A stretch of 64,000 bases of DNA from Haloarcula taiwanensis (GCA_002844335.1 CP019155.1:186001-250000); one strand, 5' to 3'; numbered from the stretch's first letter, positions 37,225 through 47,055 are shown. Numbers and translations are program-made. Notes: a model not told the origin generated them from the sequence alone.

Positions 37225-37779
37225 TCACGGCTCACCGATGTCGAAGGTTTTATCCTTTTTTCTTCGGCGCATGGAGACCGCGTGAGCAATAGAAAGCACG
37301 AGAAATGAACTGATGACGACTAGTCCGATGACTAACGGATTAACGGCACTGAGCAGAGGCACACCGACGATCGCTGCTATAACCAAAACGGCATTCAAGA
37401 AAGCTACAGCGCCATAGTACTGATACCACTTTGACTCGTCATCGCCATTGCTGATGAACGGTTCAACTTCCGGCGCATCCTCTCGAAGAGCTATCTCACC
37501 CGTATCGGCGTCATAAGTTATTAGCCCTGCCTCTTGCAGCTTCGGAGCATGGGTCTGATACAGCGAAACGTACACCCGCTTTCGGGCCTGCGAGGAGAGT
37601 TCTTCAACGGTTGTATCGTTTTCCCACGCGGCCAATTCCTCAGCTAAATCGGTCAGCTGTACTGGTTCCATCTGTTGGCGCAGATAATAAAGTGTGTATC
37701 GACGCCTAGAACTGCTGAGGATATCGAACATTTGGTCGCGCGAGAGCTCTTGTTCTTCTTCTGCCATCGGTGCACTCAT
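37225..37779 (-). CDS. Winged-helix membrane protein (DUF7344-like), copy 2
   Basis: A 184-residue paralogue of the protein at 5474-6109. Residues 12-95 form the winged-helix-like domain (MFDILSSSRRRYTLYYL, LTDLAEELAAWEN, ARKRVYVSLYQTHAPKL), followed by an acidic loop and the WYQYYGAVAFLNAVL membrane start, two hydrophobic segments (about 120-158) and a basic end. It lacks the long acidic N-terminus of copy 1. A TATA box CATATATAC lies at 37824-37832. Probably a membrane-bound regulator; target unknown. Confidence 0.82.
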   Translation of the reverse strand: MSAPMAEEEQELSRDQMFDILSSSRRRYTLYYLRQQMEPVQLTDLAEELAAWENDTTVEELSSQARKRVYVSLYQTHAPKLQEAGLITYDADTGEIALREDAPEVEPFISNGDDESKWYQYYGAVAFLNAVLVIAAIVGVPLLSAVNPLVIGLVVISSFLVLSIAHAVSMRRRKKDKTFDIGEP

Positions 37780-38265
37780 GACCTCTCTTGCTGCATTGGT
37801 TTATGTTCAGGCCGCGAGAGCGACATATATACACGAAACCCGGGGTACCGTTTTGTTACACCCCCGTTACCCTCTAATTCCTCAGTAAGAAATAGCTACT
37901 TGTATGACGTACTAGAATTCTGTCCGTCACTGACTGGCCACAGTCAGCATATAATCTCTGTACCTGTGATGTGGACGTATTCGCTATACTACACGCCGCA
38001 ATCACAAAAATTGAGTATAGATAACATGTAAGTATGAAGGCGAAAGCGCCGTACGGTAAGTTTGTGCTCGGTTGAGACACCCCTCTGATTCACACTACCA
38101 GACCCTGGATCTGCTTCTATTAATACATATATAAGTATTAGAACTGTACTATCAGATTCTACCGAGAGCAGACAGAAATTACGTAGTATCCTATTAATAA
38201 TATATCGGGGATATACGACACTGGTTATGTACTCGCTGAAGGAACAGTAGGAAGTTGCCAGCCAG
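37780..38265. other. Intergenic region with the copy-2 promoter
   Basis: About 490 bases, AT-rich. Contains the TATA box of the DUF7344-like gene (37824-37832). Open frames here (37674-38031 plus, 37989-38384 minus) are not coding-like. Confidence 0.45.
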
Positions 38266-38529
38266 CTACGTGGGCGTGATCTCGATTGTCTCGCTGTCTC
38301 GGATCCGAACGGTGTACCCACTGTATGTGAAACTGATCTGTATATCGTCGTTGGACCGCCCTGTGACGAGCGCGTCGAGGGCATCCGGGTCGATCTGATT
38401 ATATAACGGCGGGAGGCTCGTTTCTGTGACGGATTCTTTGGCTGCTATCGCGGTCACAATCGCTTCACTCGGTGATTCGTACTGGTTTGCCCAGAAGACA
38501 GTTTCTGTCTCGTTCCACTCCAGACTCAT
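38266..38529 (-). CDS. HalOD1 domain protein
   Basis: An 87-residue protein that is one HalOD1 output domain (PSEAIVTAIAAKESVTETSLPPLYNQIDPDAL, then ISFTYSGYTVRI). HalOD1 is a haloarchaeal domain often found alone or at the end of two-component regulators. It lies 70 bases downstream of the large response regulator, same strand, so the two may act together. Confidence 0.85.
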   Translation of the reverse strand: MSLEWNETETVFWANQYESPSEAIVTAIAAKESVTETSLPPLYNQIDPDALDALVTGRSNDDIQISFTYSGYTVRIRDSETIEITPT

Positions 38530-38599
38530 TATTCCTTGTATGGACGTGCTACCGTATCAGGATATACTCTATCAGACTAGCAAACTGAAATTACAGACG

Positions 38600-41500
38600 C
38601 TAACTATCTAGATGCTGGGTCGTTCCACCCTCGCTAAACAATTGTTCGAGTAGTTTCCGGACAGCGACCCGAAGATGATGGCTAAACGTTGGTTGTGATA
38701 TATCGAGTGTATCGGCGATCTCCTGTCCGGTCTTGTCTCGGGGAGATTGATAGAACCCGCTATAGTAGGCTGCAAGCAGGACCTCGAACTGTCGGGTGGT
38801 TAGCTGTGCCGTCAGCTCCGAGTGGAATGACTCGCGGGTCTGGACACCACGTTCCCGCTTGTGACGGCTCACGAGCTCGATATCTGGACACGAACGCCGT
38901 AATTCGGCTATGAGCTGGCGAATATCGACAGTCTGTGGGACCTCAAGCTGTATCTCTAGCGTCTCACCGTCGGACCGGAGTAACTGCGGGGCCCCTCCCT
39001 GCTCGGCGACTGTCAGTGCAAGCTGTGTTCCCGATACTGCCGCCTCGAACAACCTCGTGTCTTCTGTATCAGTCAAACACTCTAATCGCTCAAGTCGGGG
39101 GAGGGTGTCCAAACACGCTTGTAAGTCATCGGGGGAAGCGTCAGTGCTGAAAAACACGATACAGCTGGTCTCTCCCTGTGGAACGATACCCTCGAATGTG
39201 ACCTCTGCATCGGCGATGCCCGCGATCCGATGAATGATATCGTCGGACTCCGTTGCTTCCAACTGGAGTTCGACGGCCCGATCTGCGACGAGCCCTTGCT
39301 TCGTTTCAATACTATTAATGGCGTATCCGACGGTCTCACTCACCTCTTCGAGTACCGACTGTGTCGGCAGATCGAAAGTGTCCGGCGTTTTCGCGTATAC
39401 GGTCAGGATGCCGTAGGAGAGTTGCTGATAGCTAAGTGGAATACTGACGACTGACTGGAACCCTCGTTCCAGTAGCCGTCGTTGCCACCCTTTGCCCCTG
39501 AGGCCGTCCGCGATGTTGTTGTTCAGCGTCTGTTCGTTAGTCCGGGCTGTCTGGACTGCTGGTGGAGGCGGCGTCTCATTCGAGGGCGTGCGGGATTCTT
39601 GCAAAAAACCACGGTCGGTTCCTGCCCACGTCCGTGGTGTGACTCGATCGTTATCGGATTCGTATTCGCCGATCCAGGCAAACGAACAGATGTCTGACGC
39701 GACCAACTGATCACACACCGCTTGCTCTATTTCGGAGCGACTGTCTGCCCTGAGCACTCGCTCGTGAATTTTCTGGCTTAGCTCCGTCAACCGATTCATC
39801 TGCTCAAGCTGAACCGTCTGTTGCTCAAGATCGCGCTGCCTGTCCTCGAGTTCCGTCTCGTAGGTTAGCCTATCGAACGCCGTTCGAATCGTCGCCCCGA
39901 GGAGCTCTGTAATCCGGTGCGTCTGGGTATCGAACACGCCGCCGGTGGTGTCACCTGCCCGAATGACGCCGTGGTCCCCCAGCGGGACGAACACGGCTTT
40001 CCCGTCAGCTATGGCCTGTTCATTCGCATCACCGGTCGACTCCTCGTCACGTACTATCGTTTCTTCGGCGAAAAAGGCCGAACTCACAGGGCTATCGTCG
40101 TCCGCCGGAATCGCTCTGTGCCCTTCGGTATCCGTGGCCGCAAGCGGGCGGAAAGCGTTCGTATCGCTGTCGAACGTATACAGCACAACCTCGGGGAGCC
40201 CGATGATATCGCGCGCCCGGGAGACGACGATCTTCGCGGCTTCCTCTTCCGATGTCACACCCAAGAGGTCCGTTGCCGTTTCGTACAACTGCGTAAAGCC
40301 CATCTCCGCCCGCTGTGTCTGTAGTTCGTTTCCGACCCACTTGCTCAGCAGGTCTACGAGTGTCACGTCCCAGTCTGAGAACCCAGTTCCGCTGCCCCCA
40401 GATCCGTAGAAACAGAGCGTCCCGTAGATACTCTCGCCAACAGTGAGTGGCGTCCCGAGGTACCGATTGACTTCGCCGTCCCATATGTGGTCTCGACCAC
40501 TGCCGCCACATTCGGCATTGACATCTGTCATCACGACCGTCTCTTCTCTCGTAATAACCTTCGCACAGGGCGTTTCTGACAACGGAATGGTCCCTCCCGA
40601 AAAGATCGTTTCGTCAGGTGTCTGAAGTACTTCGAAACCGTATTCCATCCCATTGATCTGCGACAGCGTCGCATACTCGGTTCCCAGTACGCTGCGGCCC
40701 ACTTGCATGAGTTCAGCTATCTGTTCTCGTAGCGCCCCTTCTCGCGTGGTGAACACTTCGGTAATCGTCCGCAGGACCTCTTCGCGCATTTCGAGCTCGG
40801 CACGCGTGGCTGTTGAATGGAGCCCGTCAGCGACGATTTCCGCAAGCTCTGACAGCACAGTCTGCTCCGCCTCGTCAAAAGCGTATGGTGTGTCCGCGTA
40901 TATCGAAATGACACTCGGCACTGATCCCGTGTACTGGATCGGGAGGACGATCATCGATCGGAAACCGTACTCCGATGCGAGCTCGCGCCAGGGCTGGCCC
41001 GACGATTCGACCCGGATGTCGGACATCACCTGATGTTCGCCGGTTTCGATAGCGTGGCCGAACGGCCCGTCGTCGAACGCCGAGCGGCCGTATTTAGAGA
41101 GCATTGCTTCGACGTATTCGAAGGCGTCCCCACCGCCCGCAGTGGGGACGATATCACCCGATTCGTCCTTCTCGCCAATCCAGGCGAACTGGTAGGCGTC
41201 CGAACTGGTAAGAATCTCACAGACGGCTTCTTTGATTTCCTCTGCTGTAGAGGCCCGTAGTACCTGCCGATTAATCTCCCGGAACAGTGAGTTAATCCGT
41301 GATAGCCGCGCAGTTTCTCGGCGGAACCGGTATGACTCGACCGCGTTCTCGATTCTGTTCGTGAGCACTGCGTATTGCTCCGGACCGCCACCTTTGACGA
41401 AGTAATCAGTGACGCCAGCGGAAACCGCTTCGCTGGCGAGTTTCTCGCTCCCTTGGCCTGTCAACAGAATAAACGGGAGGTCTCCGTTAGACTGTCGCAC

Positions 41501-41764
41501 CGTCTCTACGAACTCAATCCCGTCAGTCTCGGGCATCTCGTAGTCACTGACGATGCAGTCGATCGACTCGGAATCGAAGTAGCTGAGTGCATCCTCGACA
41601 CTTGCGGCCTCGATGACATCGATACGGTCGTTTTCGTGTTCCAGCAGCTCCGCTGTCGTCCGCCGGAACTCCCCGTAGTCATCGACTAACAGTACCTTGA
41701 TTCTCGAAGCGACCGTCCCACTGTCCGCTGATGCCGGCCCGGTTTCACCGGCCAACTTCCGCAT
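38600..41764 (-). CDS. Response regulator with several GAF modules and bacterioopsin-activator HTH
   Basis: A 1054-residue soluble regulator. A receiver domain (about 22-145) has Asp28/Asp29, the phosphoacceptor Asp74 (IVSDYEMPETDG) and Lys125 (YFVKGG). Four GAF-like sensor modules follow (about 170-320, 340-480, 495-640, 670-815), two of them sharing the SFAWIGE/QFAWIGE motif. A bacterioopsin-activator-type domain (about 835-975) and an HTH_10 (LTARQFEVLLAAYYSGFY...TGQEIADTLDISQPTFSHHL, about 990-1040) end it. It should bind DNA in response to several small-molecule or redox inputs. The partner kinase is not in the window. Confidence 0.92.
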   Translation of the reverse strand: MRKLAGETGPASADSGTVASRIKVLLVDDYGEFRRTTAELLEHENDRIDVIEAASVEDALSYFDSESIDCIVSDYEMPETDGIEFVETVRQSNGDLPFILLTGQGSEKLASEAVSAGVTDYFVKGGGPEQYAVLTNRIENAVESYRFRRETARLSRINSLFREINRQVLRASTAEEIKEAVCEILTSSDAYQFAWIGEKDESGDIVPTAGGGDAFEYVEAMLSKYGRSAFDDGPFGHAIETGEHQVMSDIRVESSGQPWRELASEYGFRSMIVLPIQYTGSVPSVISIYADTPYAFDEAEQTVLSELAEIVADGLHSTATRAELEMREEVLRTITEVFTTREGALREQIAELMQVGRSVLGTEYATLSQINGMEYGFEVLQTPDETIFSGGTIPLSETPCAKVITREETVVMTDVNAECGGSGRDHIWDGEVNRYLGTPLTVGESIYGTLCFYGSGGSGTGFSDWDVTLVDLLSKWVGNELQTQRAEMGFTQLYETATDLLGVTSEEEAAKIVVSRARDIIGLPEVVLYTFDSDTNAFRPLAATDTEGHRAIPADDDSPVSSAFFAEETIVRDEESTGDANEQAIADGKAVFVPLGDHGVIRAGDTTGGVFDTQTHRITELLGATIRTAFDRLTYETELEDRQRDLEQQTVQLEQMNRLTELSQKIHERVLRADSRSEIEQAVCDQLVASDICSFAWIGEYESDNDRVTPRTWAGTDRGFLQESRTPSNETPPPPAVQTARTNEQTLNNNIADGLRGKGWQRRLLERGFQSVVSIPLSYQQLSYGILTVYAKTPDTFDLPTQSVLEEVSETVGYAINSIETKQGLVADRAVELQLEATESDDIIHRIAGIADAEVTFEGIVPQGETSCIVFFSTDASPDDLQACLDTLPRLERLECLTDTEDTRLFEAAVSGTQLALTVAEQGGAPQLLRSDGETLEIQLEVPQTVDIRQLIAELRRSCPDIELVSRHKRERGVQTRESFHSELTAQLTTRQFEVLLAAYYSGFYQSPRDKTGQEIADTLDISQPTFSHHLRVAVRKLLEQLFSEGGTTQHLDS

Positions 41765-41790
41765 ACTACATCAATTACGAGACAGAGGGT

Positions 41791-41797
41791 ATAAACG
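41791..41797 (-). promoter_or_regulatory. TATA box of the large response regulator
   Basis: CGTTTAT on the minus strand lies 27-33 bases before the ATG at 41764, giving a leader of only a few bases. The rest of 41798-42319 has no gene I can support. Confidence 0.55.
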
Positions 41798-42319
41798 TTT
41801 GACTTGGTTACAACGCCGCCATGATTCTACGTCTGCTAGCAGCTGTCTCTCTTGGAAAAGTCGGCTCCTGACAAGCAAGTGAACAGTTCTTATCGTTTAG
41901 AATGTGTATGGATACGACAACTTTCGCACCAGTGGCTCTAGTTGACCTCTCCTCTCAGACCGGTCTCTGTCTGGAAATCTTGGAAGACTCAAAGTACCCT
42001 TTCATTATCCATTTCCGGTGAGTGGTGGTCTGTCTTCAATACAGCCTTTCTGCGGAAGGTGACTGAAAAACGAATACGGTGTCGCGTATTGCGGACGTGT
42101 ACTAGTGCCGCTAACACATCAGGTAAAATTCATTACCGAATACATAACACATATATTACATCGATGGTGGCTGGCAGACAAACTCCGTCTTTATTTTTGT
42201 AGCTCAGTGTCAAAATCACACACTAAGGGTGTATCTATTTATATGGAGCGTCGACGCACAGCAGACTGTGGCCACGCGCCGTCAAAAACTATTACTGAGC
42301 AGGCCGGAACAACTGGACA

Positions 42320-42967
42320 ATGGCTGCTGACTCCGGTTGCAAAGTAGACGCGGTCATCGACAAGTACGCGTTGGCGTCGGCAGACCCCGTCTATGACTCC
42401 CTCGACGATGGGCTGCTCGCACGCTGGACTGGTGCTGATGACCGAACCGAAATGGGGTATCGGTCGTTGACAGCGTGGTTCAACAAACGACTTCTTAAAC
42501 AAGTCTACACTGAACACGGGCGTGACGCCCTCGATACCCGCATAGACAGTGACTACGAGACATTACGGGGCAAAGACGATCTGCAACGAGACGAACTGAT
42601 AGAGCGACTCCAGGCGACTGGCATTCCGGGTGCATCGATCCGCAATGACATGGTTTCGTGGGGGACGATGCGGACGCATCTCAACGAGTGCCTCGACGGG
42701 GAAAAAGAGCCCCGGGAGGCAACAAAGAACTGGGAGCGCGAAAGTGTGGCAACGGCCAAAACTGTCGCCGAACAGAAGGCCGAAACAGCATTGTCTTCGC
42801 TCGCGAAGAAGGGCGATATCGACGGCGGTGACACCGCGGAGATAGAGGCTCAGATACAACTCGGATGCCCGGATTGTCCGACCCGTGTTCCGTTTGCTGT
42901 CGCACTTGAGCGTGGGTACGTCTGCAAGCAACACCGGAGCGCGAACCTGTCAGCACACAACTCATGA
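42320..42967 (+). CDS. rdfA: Rod-determining factor RdfA
   Basis: A 215-residue protein with the haloarchaeal RdfA pattern: KVDAVIDKYAL, then LLARWTG and YRSLTAWFNKRLLKQV, and a central segment of about 60 residues ending NDMVSWGTMRTHL. The C-terminus has a zinc-finger-like CPDCPTRVPFAVALERGYVCKQH. In Haloferax, RdfA is required for rod shape and is encoded beside an SMC-like protein (Sph3). Here the next start overlaps the stop by four bases (ATGA), so the pair is translationally coupled. An AT-rich TATA-like element (AAAAACTATTA, near 42284) lies about 25-35 bases upstream. Confidence 0.85.
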   Translation: MAADSGCKVDAVIDKYALASADPVYDSLDDGLLARWTGADDRTEMGYRSLTAWFNKRLLKQVYTEHGRDALDTRIDSDYETLRGKDDLQRDELIERLQATGIPGASIRNDMVSWGTMRTHLNECLDGEKEPREATKNWERESVATAKTVAEQKAETALSSLAKKGDIDGGDTAEIEAQIQLGCPDCPTRVPFAVALERGYVCKQHRSANLSAHNS

Positions 42968-44754
42968 GCTGGACCATCGAAATCGAACGAATCGCGGGGA
43001 TACTCGACGGATCGGCGACGATAGAACCGGGACTGAATGTTGTCCGTGGCTCAAACTGGCAGGGGAAATCGAGCTTCATCGAATCTATCAAGACGGCCCT
43101 TGGCACTTCTACTGAACTGACTGAAGGGGCGGATGACGGTGCGGTGCATCTCGAAACGCCAACCGGTGCCTACGATGTGACGCTCAGCCGTGAGAACGGT
43201 ACCGTGGTCCGACGGGGTGAACCGTATCTCAGTGACGAGTACGACGTGATCCGCGCTGAACTGTTTGCGTGCCTGGACGAACGAAACGAGGTCCGCCGTG
43301 CCGTCCGAGCAGGAGAGAACTTGGAGGACGTGCTGTTGCAGCCGCTCGACTTCCAGAATATCGACTCACAGATCGAGACGTTACAGCGGGAGCGCGAACA
43401 GATTGAAACGGAACTCACGCAGGCTCGCGAAGCGAAAAAGCGGATTCCAAGCGTTCAGGAGAAAGTGACACGACTGGAAGACGAAATCGAAGACCTGCGG
43501 GCCAGACGCGAGACAATCGACGACGAGGCGGGAAGCGACGACAGCTCTGAGTCCGTGCGCCGACAGCTCAGTCAAGCACGGACTGAACAGAATCAGGCCA
43601 AGAACCGCGTCGAACGACTGGAGCAAAGTATCGAGCGGACGGAACAGCGTCTCTCTGACCGCAAAGACGCCCTCGACGCCCTCGAAATCCCGGAGTACGA
43701 TGATATTGAAGACAGGCTCTCGGAGGCGCGGGAACGGCTCTCGGAGGTGGAGCGCGACGCTGAGGTGCTCCAGTCTGTGTACTCGGCCACCGAGATGGTA
43801 CTCAGCGAAGACCGGCTCGACTTGCTGGCCGAGGTGGAGCGGGATATCGCCGGGGACACCGTCGCCTGTTGGACCTGCGGCAGTGAGACCACACGAGCAG
43901 ATTTGTCTGACCAACTGGACACAATCGGAAGCGAACTCACAGCGCTTCGCGCACAGAAGGAGACCTACCGAGATACTGTCGAGGAACTGGAAACACAGCG
44001 CGAGGAAATTAGTCAGGCTCGCCGGCGAAAGGCCGATTTAGAAGAAGATATCGCTGAGTTGAAAACGACGCTGGCCGACCGGAAACAGAGCCTCGATACA
44101 GCCAGAAACAGGCTTGAACAGGCTCAAGAGGACGTAGAGCGGCTTTCCGACCACGTTGATGCGGCTGTGGCGGAGCTTTCGGATGTCGAAAGTGAGATCA
44201 AGTACCGAGAGGCTGAGCTCGAAGACACTGCCGACGAACTGGCGCAGCTCGAAACGAGAGCGGCCCGCGTCGACACGCTCGAGACTGAGCTTGAATCGCT
44301 CCGGGACGACCTCGCGGAACTTCGAAACCGGAAAGACCGAATCAAGCGTGAGTCACGGGAAGCGTTCGACACCGCGATGCAGGACATCCTCTCCCGATTT
44401 GGGACGGGGTTCGAAACGGCTCGCCTCACCGCTGACTTCGATATCGTGGTCGCTCGCGACGGCCAGGAAGCGAGCTTAGATGCCCTCAGCGAGGGGGAAC
44501 TCGAACTGATCGGCTTTGTAGCAGCGCTGGCCGGCCGCCAGTCGTTCGACGTTAGCGACACTGTCCCGCTCATGCTCGTTGACGGGCTGGGTGGTCTCGA
44601 TGACGACAATCTGCACACCCTCATCGAGTACTTGCGGCAGGGCACCGAGTATCTAGTATTCACTGCGTACCCGGAATACACTGCGTTCGACGGACGCGAG
44701 ATCGACCCGACACAGTGGTCTGTTGCGAACGAGAAAGCGGCGTCGGCTGACTGA
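42964..44754 (+). CDS. Archaea-specific SMC-related protein (Sph/Rad50-like)
   Basis: A 596-residue ABC-type ATPase with a long coiled coil. The Walker A region is GSNWQGKSS (residues 29-37); coiled-coil arms span about 125-285 and 315-470; the hinge has a zinc-hook motif CWTCG near 299; the signature ALSEGELELIGF and Walker B LMLVDGLGGLD follow near 505-550. This is the haloarchaeal SMC-like family (Sph1/Sph3), which works with RdfA in Haloferax cell-shape control. Translationally coupled to rdfA. Confidence 0.88.
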   Translation: MSWTIEIERIAGILDGSATIEPGLNVVRGSNWQGKSSFIESIKTALGTSTELTEGADDGAVHLETPTGAYDVTLSRENGTVVRRGEPYLSDEYDVIRAELFACLDERNEVRRAVRAGENLEDVLLQPLDFQNIDSQIETLQREREQIETELTQAREAKKRIPSVQEKVTRLEDEIEDLRARRETIDDEAGSDDSSESVRRQLSQARTEQNQAKNRVERLEQSIERTEQRLSDRKDALDALEIPEYDDIEDRLSEARERLSEVERDAEVLQSVYSATEMVLSEDRLDLLAEVERDIAGDTVACWTCGSETTRADLSDQLDTIGSELTALRAQKETYRDTVEELETQREEISQARRRKADLEEDIAELKTTLADRKQSLDTARNRLEQAQEDVERLSDHVDAAVAELSDVESEIKYREAELEDTADELAQLETRAARVDTLETELESLRDDLAELRNRKDRIKRESREAFDTAMQDILSRFGTGFETARLTADFDIVVARDGQEASLDALSEGELELIGFVAALAGRQSFDVSDTVPLMLVDGLGGLDDDNLHTLIEYLRQGTEYLVFTAYPEYTAFDGREIDPTQWSVANEKAASAD

Positions 44755-44865
44755 GTTCTCTCGCCCTTGAATCTCATTATCGACGCCCAGTCTCTTGCTC
44801 GGCTGCACACCGCTGTTGTCTGAGAAACGACTGGACACTCCTAGGTGTAACTCAAGTTTTAGGAT

Positions 44866-44873
44866 AATTATAC
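44866..44873 (+). promoter_or_regulatory. TATA box for the zinc-ribbon gene
   Basis: AATTATAC lies 38-45 bases before the ATG at 44911, giving a short leader, so the gene is probably transcribed separately from the rdfA pair. Confidence 0.5.
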
Positions 44874-44910
44874 AAAGGAACTATGGGTGTTTGGCATACT
44901 CTTCCGCCAA

Positions 44911-45735
44911 ATGGCGAGCATACGGGTAAAAGACTGGACAAAAGAAAAGCTGAGAAAGATACGGAACGCGGAGTCGCATTCATCGTACGATTCGGTTATC
45001 AAAACAATACTGAAAGACCGCAAAATCGCGAAGTACGCGGACGAGGACTCCAACACTGCGATAGGCGAGTCCGCCCAGTCACAGGATGCGGACATCGACA
45101 AAGCGTTCGACGACCTGACTGTGCTGGCGGAACTGACTGGGAGTCACGACGATGTGTTGTTCCTGTGGTGTCCAAACTGCGGGAACGAACTCGTCCATCT
45201 CACAGCCGAGCGGCCGCTTGGTCTTTCTGTGTTTGAGATGGAGTGCCAGCGGTGTCTTACCCACCTTGACAGCCAAGCCATCGTAGCTATCGAGTTGCGG
45301 TATCCAATCGAACAAAAGATGATCGAGGGACAGCTCGGGGCGGATCTCAAATCCTGCGTGATGGACTACTGGGACCGGACACTGAAGACGGCAACTACTG
45401 AGACGGTCGAAACAGAGCCTTCCGCTGCCCGTCTTGTCTGGCAGTTCGACCAGTACCACAAGCAGTTCGACTGGGATTGTCCGACTGCTGTCCCGACCGT
45501 CAGCTTTGTTCCCGGCGTCACGTATCGCAACACTGTGACTGACGAGCGAATCGAAGCTGTCGAAGCTGTCACCGAGAACCGGAACGCGATGGACTCCTAC
45601 AAAATCAGACGCTACACTGCGGACGGTGGTGTCATCTCGGACCAGCTTGACAGCAGTACGCTCGTCGACTGGATTGTCAACCGAGAGCTGGTTGTTACCG
45701 ATAAGTCCATCGAAACGACCGAACTCACGACGTAG
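44911..45735 (+). CDS. Ribbon-helix-helix-like protein with zinc ribbon
   Basis: I chose MASIRVKDWTKEKLRKI at 44911 (274 residues) instead of a GTG eight codons earlier. Residues 1-45 (VKDWTKEKLRKIRN...SYDSVIKTILKD) look like a ribbon-helix-helix DNA-binding or antitoxin-like segment. Residues 85-125 hold a zinc-ribbon pair CPNCG ... CQRC. The rest is beta-rich without a known motif. It follows the rdfA-SMC pair; whether it acts in cell shape is unknown. Confidence 0.7.
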   Translation: MASIRVKDWTKEKLRKIRNAESHSSYDSVIKTILKDRKIAKYADEDSNTAIGESAQSQDADIDKAFDDLTVLAELTGSHDDVLFLWCPNCGNELVHLTAERPLGLSVFEMECQRCLTHLDSQAIVAIELRYPIEQKMIEGQLGADLKSCVMDYWDRTLKTATTETVETEPSAARLVWQFDQYHKQFDWDCPTAVPTVSFVPGVTYRNTVTDERIEAVEAVTENRNAMDSYKIRRYTADGGVISDQLDSSTLVDWIVNRELVVTDKSIETTELTT

Positions 45736-46206
45736 CGAACCGCGCGGTACCTGTCTTAGCTCATTGCCAGTGGATCTGGTCTATAGTAACACTGAAACGA
45801 TTTACACACTTCGCACTGCCATCGTGCGATCAAGTGTGTATTGATTTCCAATGGCTACTATAGCTTTCAGAACTGGTCTGGTGGGAGCCGAGATGAGCGC
45901 CCTCTCCGAAAGGCCCCCTCTTCGCCCGATCCGGGATCTGCACTCTGTACAACACTCTGAGTACCGTGTAGCGTATCTCAACTCATATACCCGGACGGGT
46001 TCGACACTGAGTAGCATTCTCGGTATCCTAGTGGATATTCTCTCGTCGGATATAAGGAATATCGAGGCTTCCGAAGACACCCATGACGTTTGTCGACAAC
46101 AGTTATACCGTACCAGTGACCTACGTCACAGTATGATTAGGCCGGTTGGATGCAGGCGTTTCGTTAGTCGCATCTCCGTGTGTCTGTCGGAGGCGGGAGC
46201 GTAGCA
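45736..46206. other. Intergenic region
   Basis: About 470 bases. A frame of 117 codons (45851-46204) runs through it, but its composition is basic and unlike the neighbouring genes, with no motif. A GGAGG element at 46189-46193 precedes the GTG start of the NadE-like gene. Confidence 0.4.
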
Positions 46207-47055
46207 GTGAGTAAATCAACGCACCCTCGTACGCTCAAACTCCCGCGTGAGCAACACGGATTGGCGACGTCGACGGCAGCGACGAGACGGATACAGGGGA
46301 TTCTCCCAGCGTTTCTGGAAAAGAAGCTCATCGACGCGGAGGCCAATGGACTTGTCGTGCCCCTTGACGGCAGTGTCGAATCGGCGGTTGCGGCGGCATT
46401 GGCCGTCGACGGCATCGGGGCCGAACACGTGACTGGACTCGTGATGCCGGTACAGTTAAGCGACGAAGGACCTGCCCGGACGGCTGAAACCGTCGCGTCG
46501 CTGCTTGACATCGACTGCCACCGAATCCATCTGCAGCCAGTGCTTACGGCGTTCCAACGAGCCGTCGGTGAGACCGGTGAGCCGACCGACGACCTCGTGG
46601 CGATGCAAAACGCCAGCGAGCGCGTCCGAATGGCGTGTAAGTACTACGTCGCAAACAGCAAAAATGAGCTGGTCGTCGGGACGGTCTCACGGACTGACCG
46701 GCTGCTGGGCTCCGTTGCGAAACACGGCGAGAACGGCGTGGATCTCTCACTGTTTGGCGATCTCTATCGGACTGAGATCGAGTCCCTGGCTGCTGCACTT
46801 GCGGTCCCATCGGACCTCCTCAACCAGTCCACACATCCGGTGAAAGACACTGGTGCAACCGATGCCGCGGAACTGGGCATAGACCAGCAAGCTCTCGATA
46901 GCATCCTCCACTTCGCGATTGATAGAGACTATTCCGCGTCGATGGTGGCCGACAAAGTCGGTGTTGGCGAATCTGTCGTCGAGCGTACGATTCAGTGGTG
47001 TGCCAGCACGCGCCACAAGCGACACACGCCGCCAAAGCCGTCGATGGATACCTGA
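46207..47055 (+). CDS. NAD synthetase (NadE)-like protein with altered PP-loop
   Basis: I chose the GTG at 46207 (MSKSTHPRTLKLP, 282 residues) because of the GGAGG upstream. Aligned by eye with archaeal NadE, the helices and LVMPVQLSD, YFVAN-like YYVANSKNELVVGTVSRTDRL, LYRTEIESLAAAL and KHKRHTPPKP blocks are preserved. The PP-loop, normally LSGGIDS, reads LDGSVES here: Ser to Asp, Gly to Ser and Asp to Glu. That motif binds the ATP pyrophosphate, so NAD synthetase activity is doubtful. Possibly a regulatory or repurposed paralogue. Confidence 0.75.
   Translation: MSKSTHPRTLKLPREQHGLATSTAATRRIQGILPAFLEKKLIDAEANGLVVPLDGSVESAVAAALAVDGIGAEHVTGLVMPVQLSDEGPARTAETVASLLDIDCHRIHLQPVLTAFQRAVGETGEPTDDLVAMQNASERVRMACKYYVANSKNELVVGTVSRTDRLLGSVAKHGENGVDLSLFGDLYRTEIESLAAALAVPSDLLNQSTHPVKDTGATDAAELGIDQQALDSILHFAIDRDYSASMVADKVGVGESVVERTIQWCASTRHKRHTPPKPSMDT

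Noticed and set aside
45851-46204. 117-codon ORF before the NadE-like gene
   Set aside because: Basic, Arg/Ser-rich, no motif, and it overlaps the start of the next gene.
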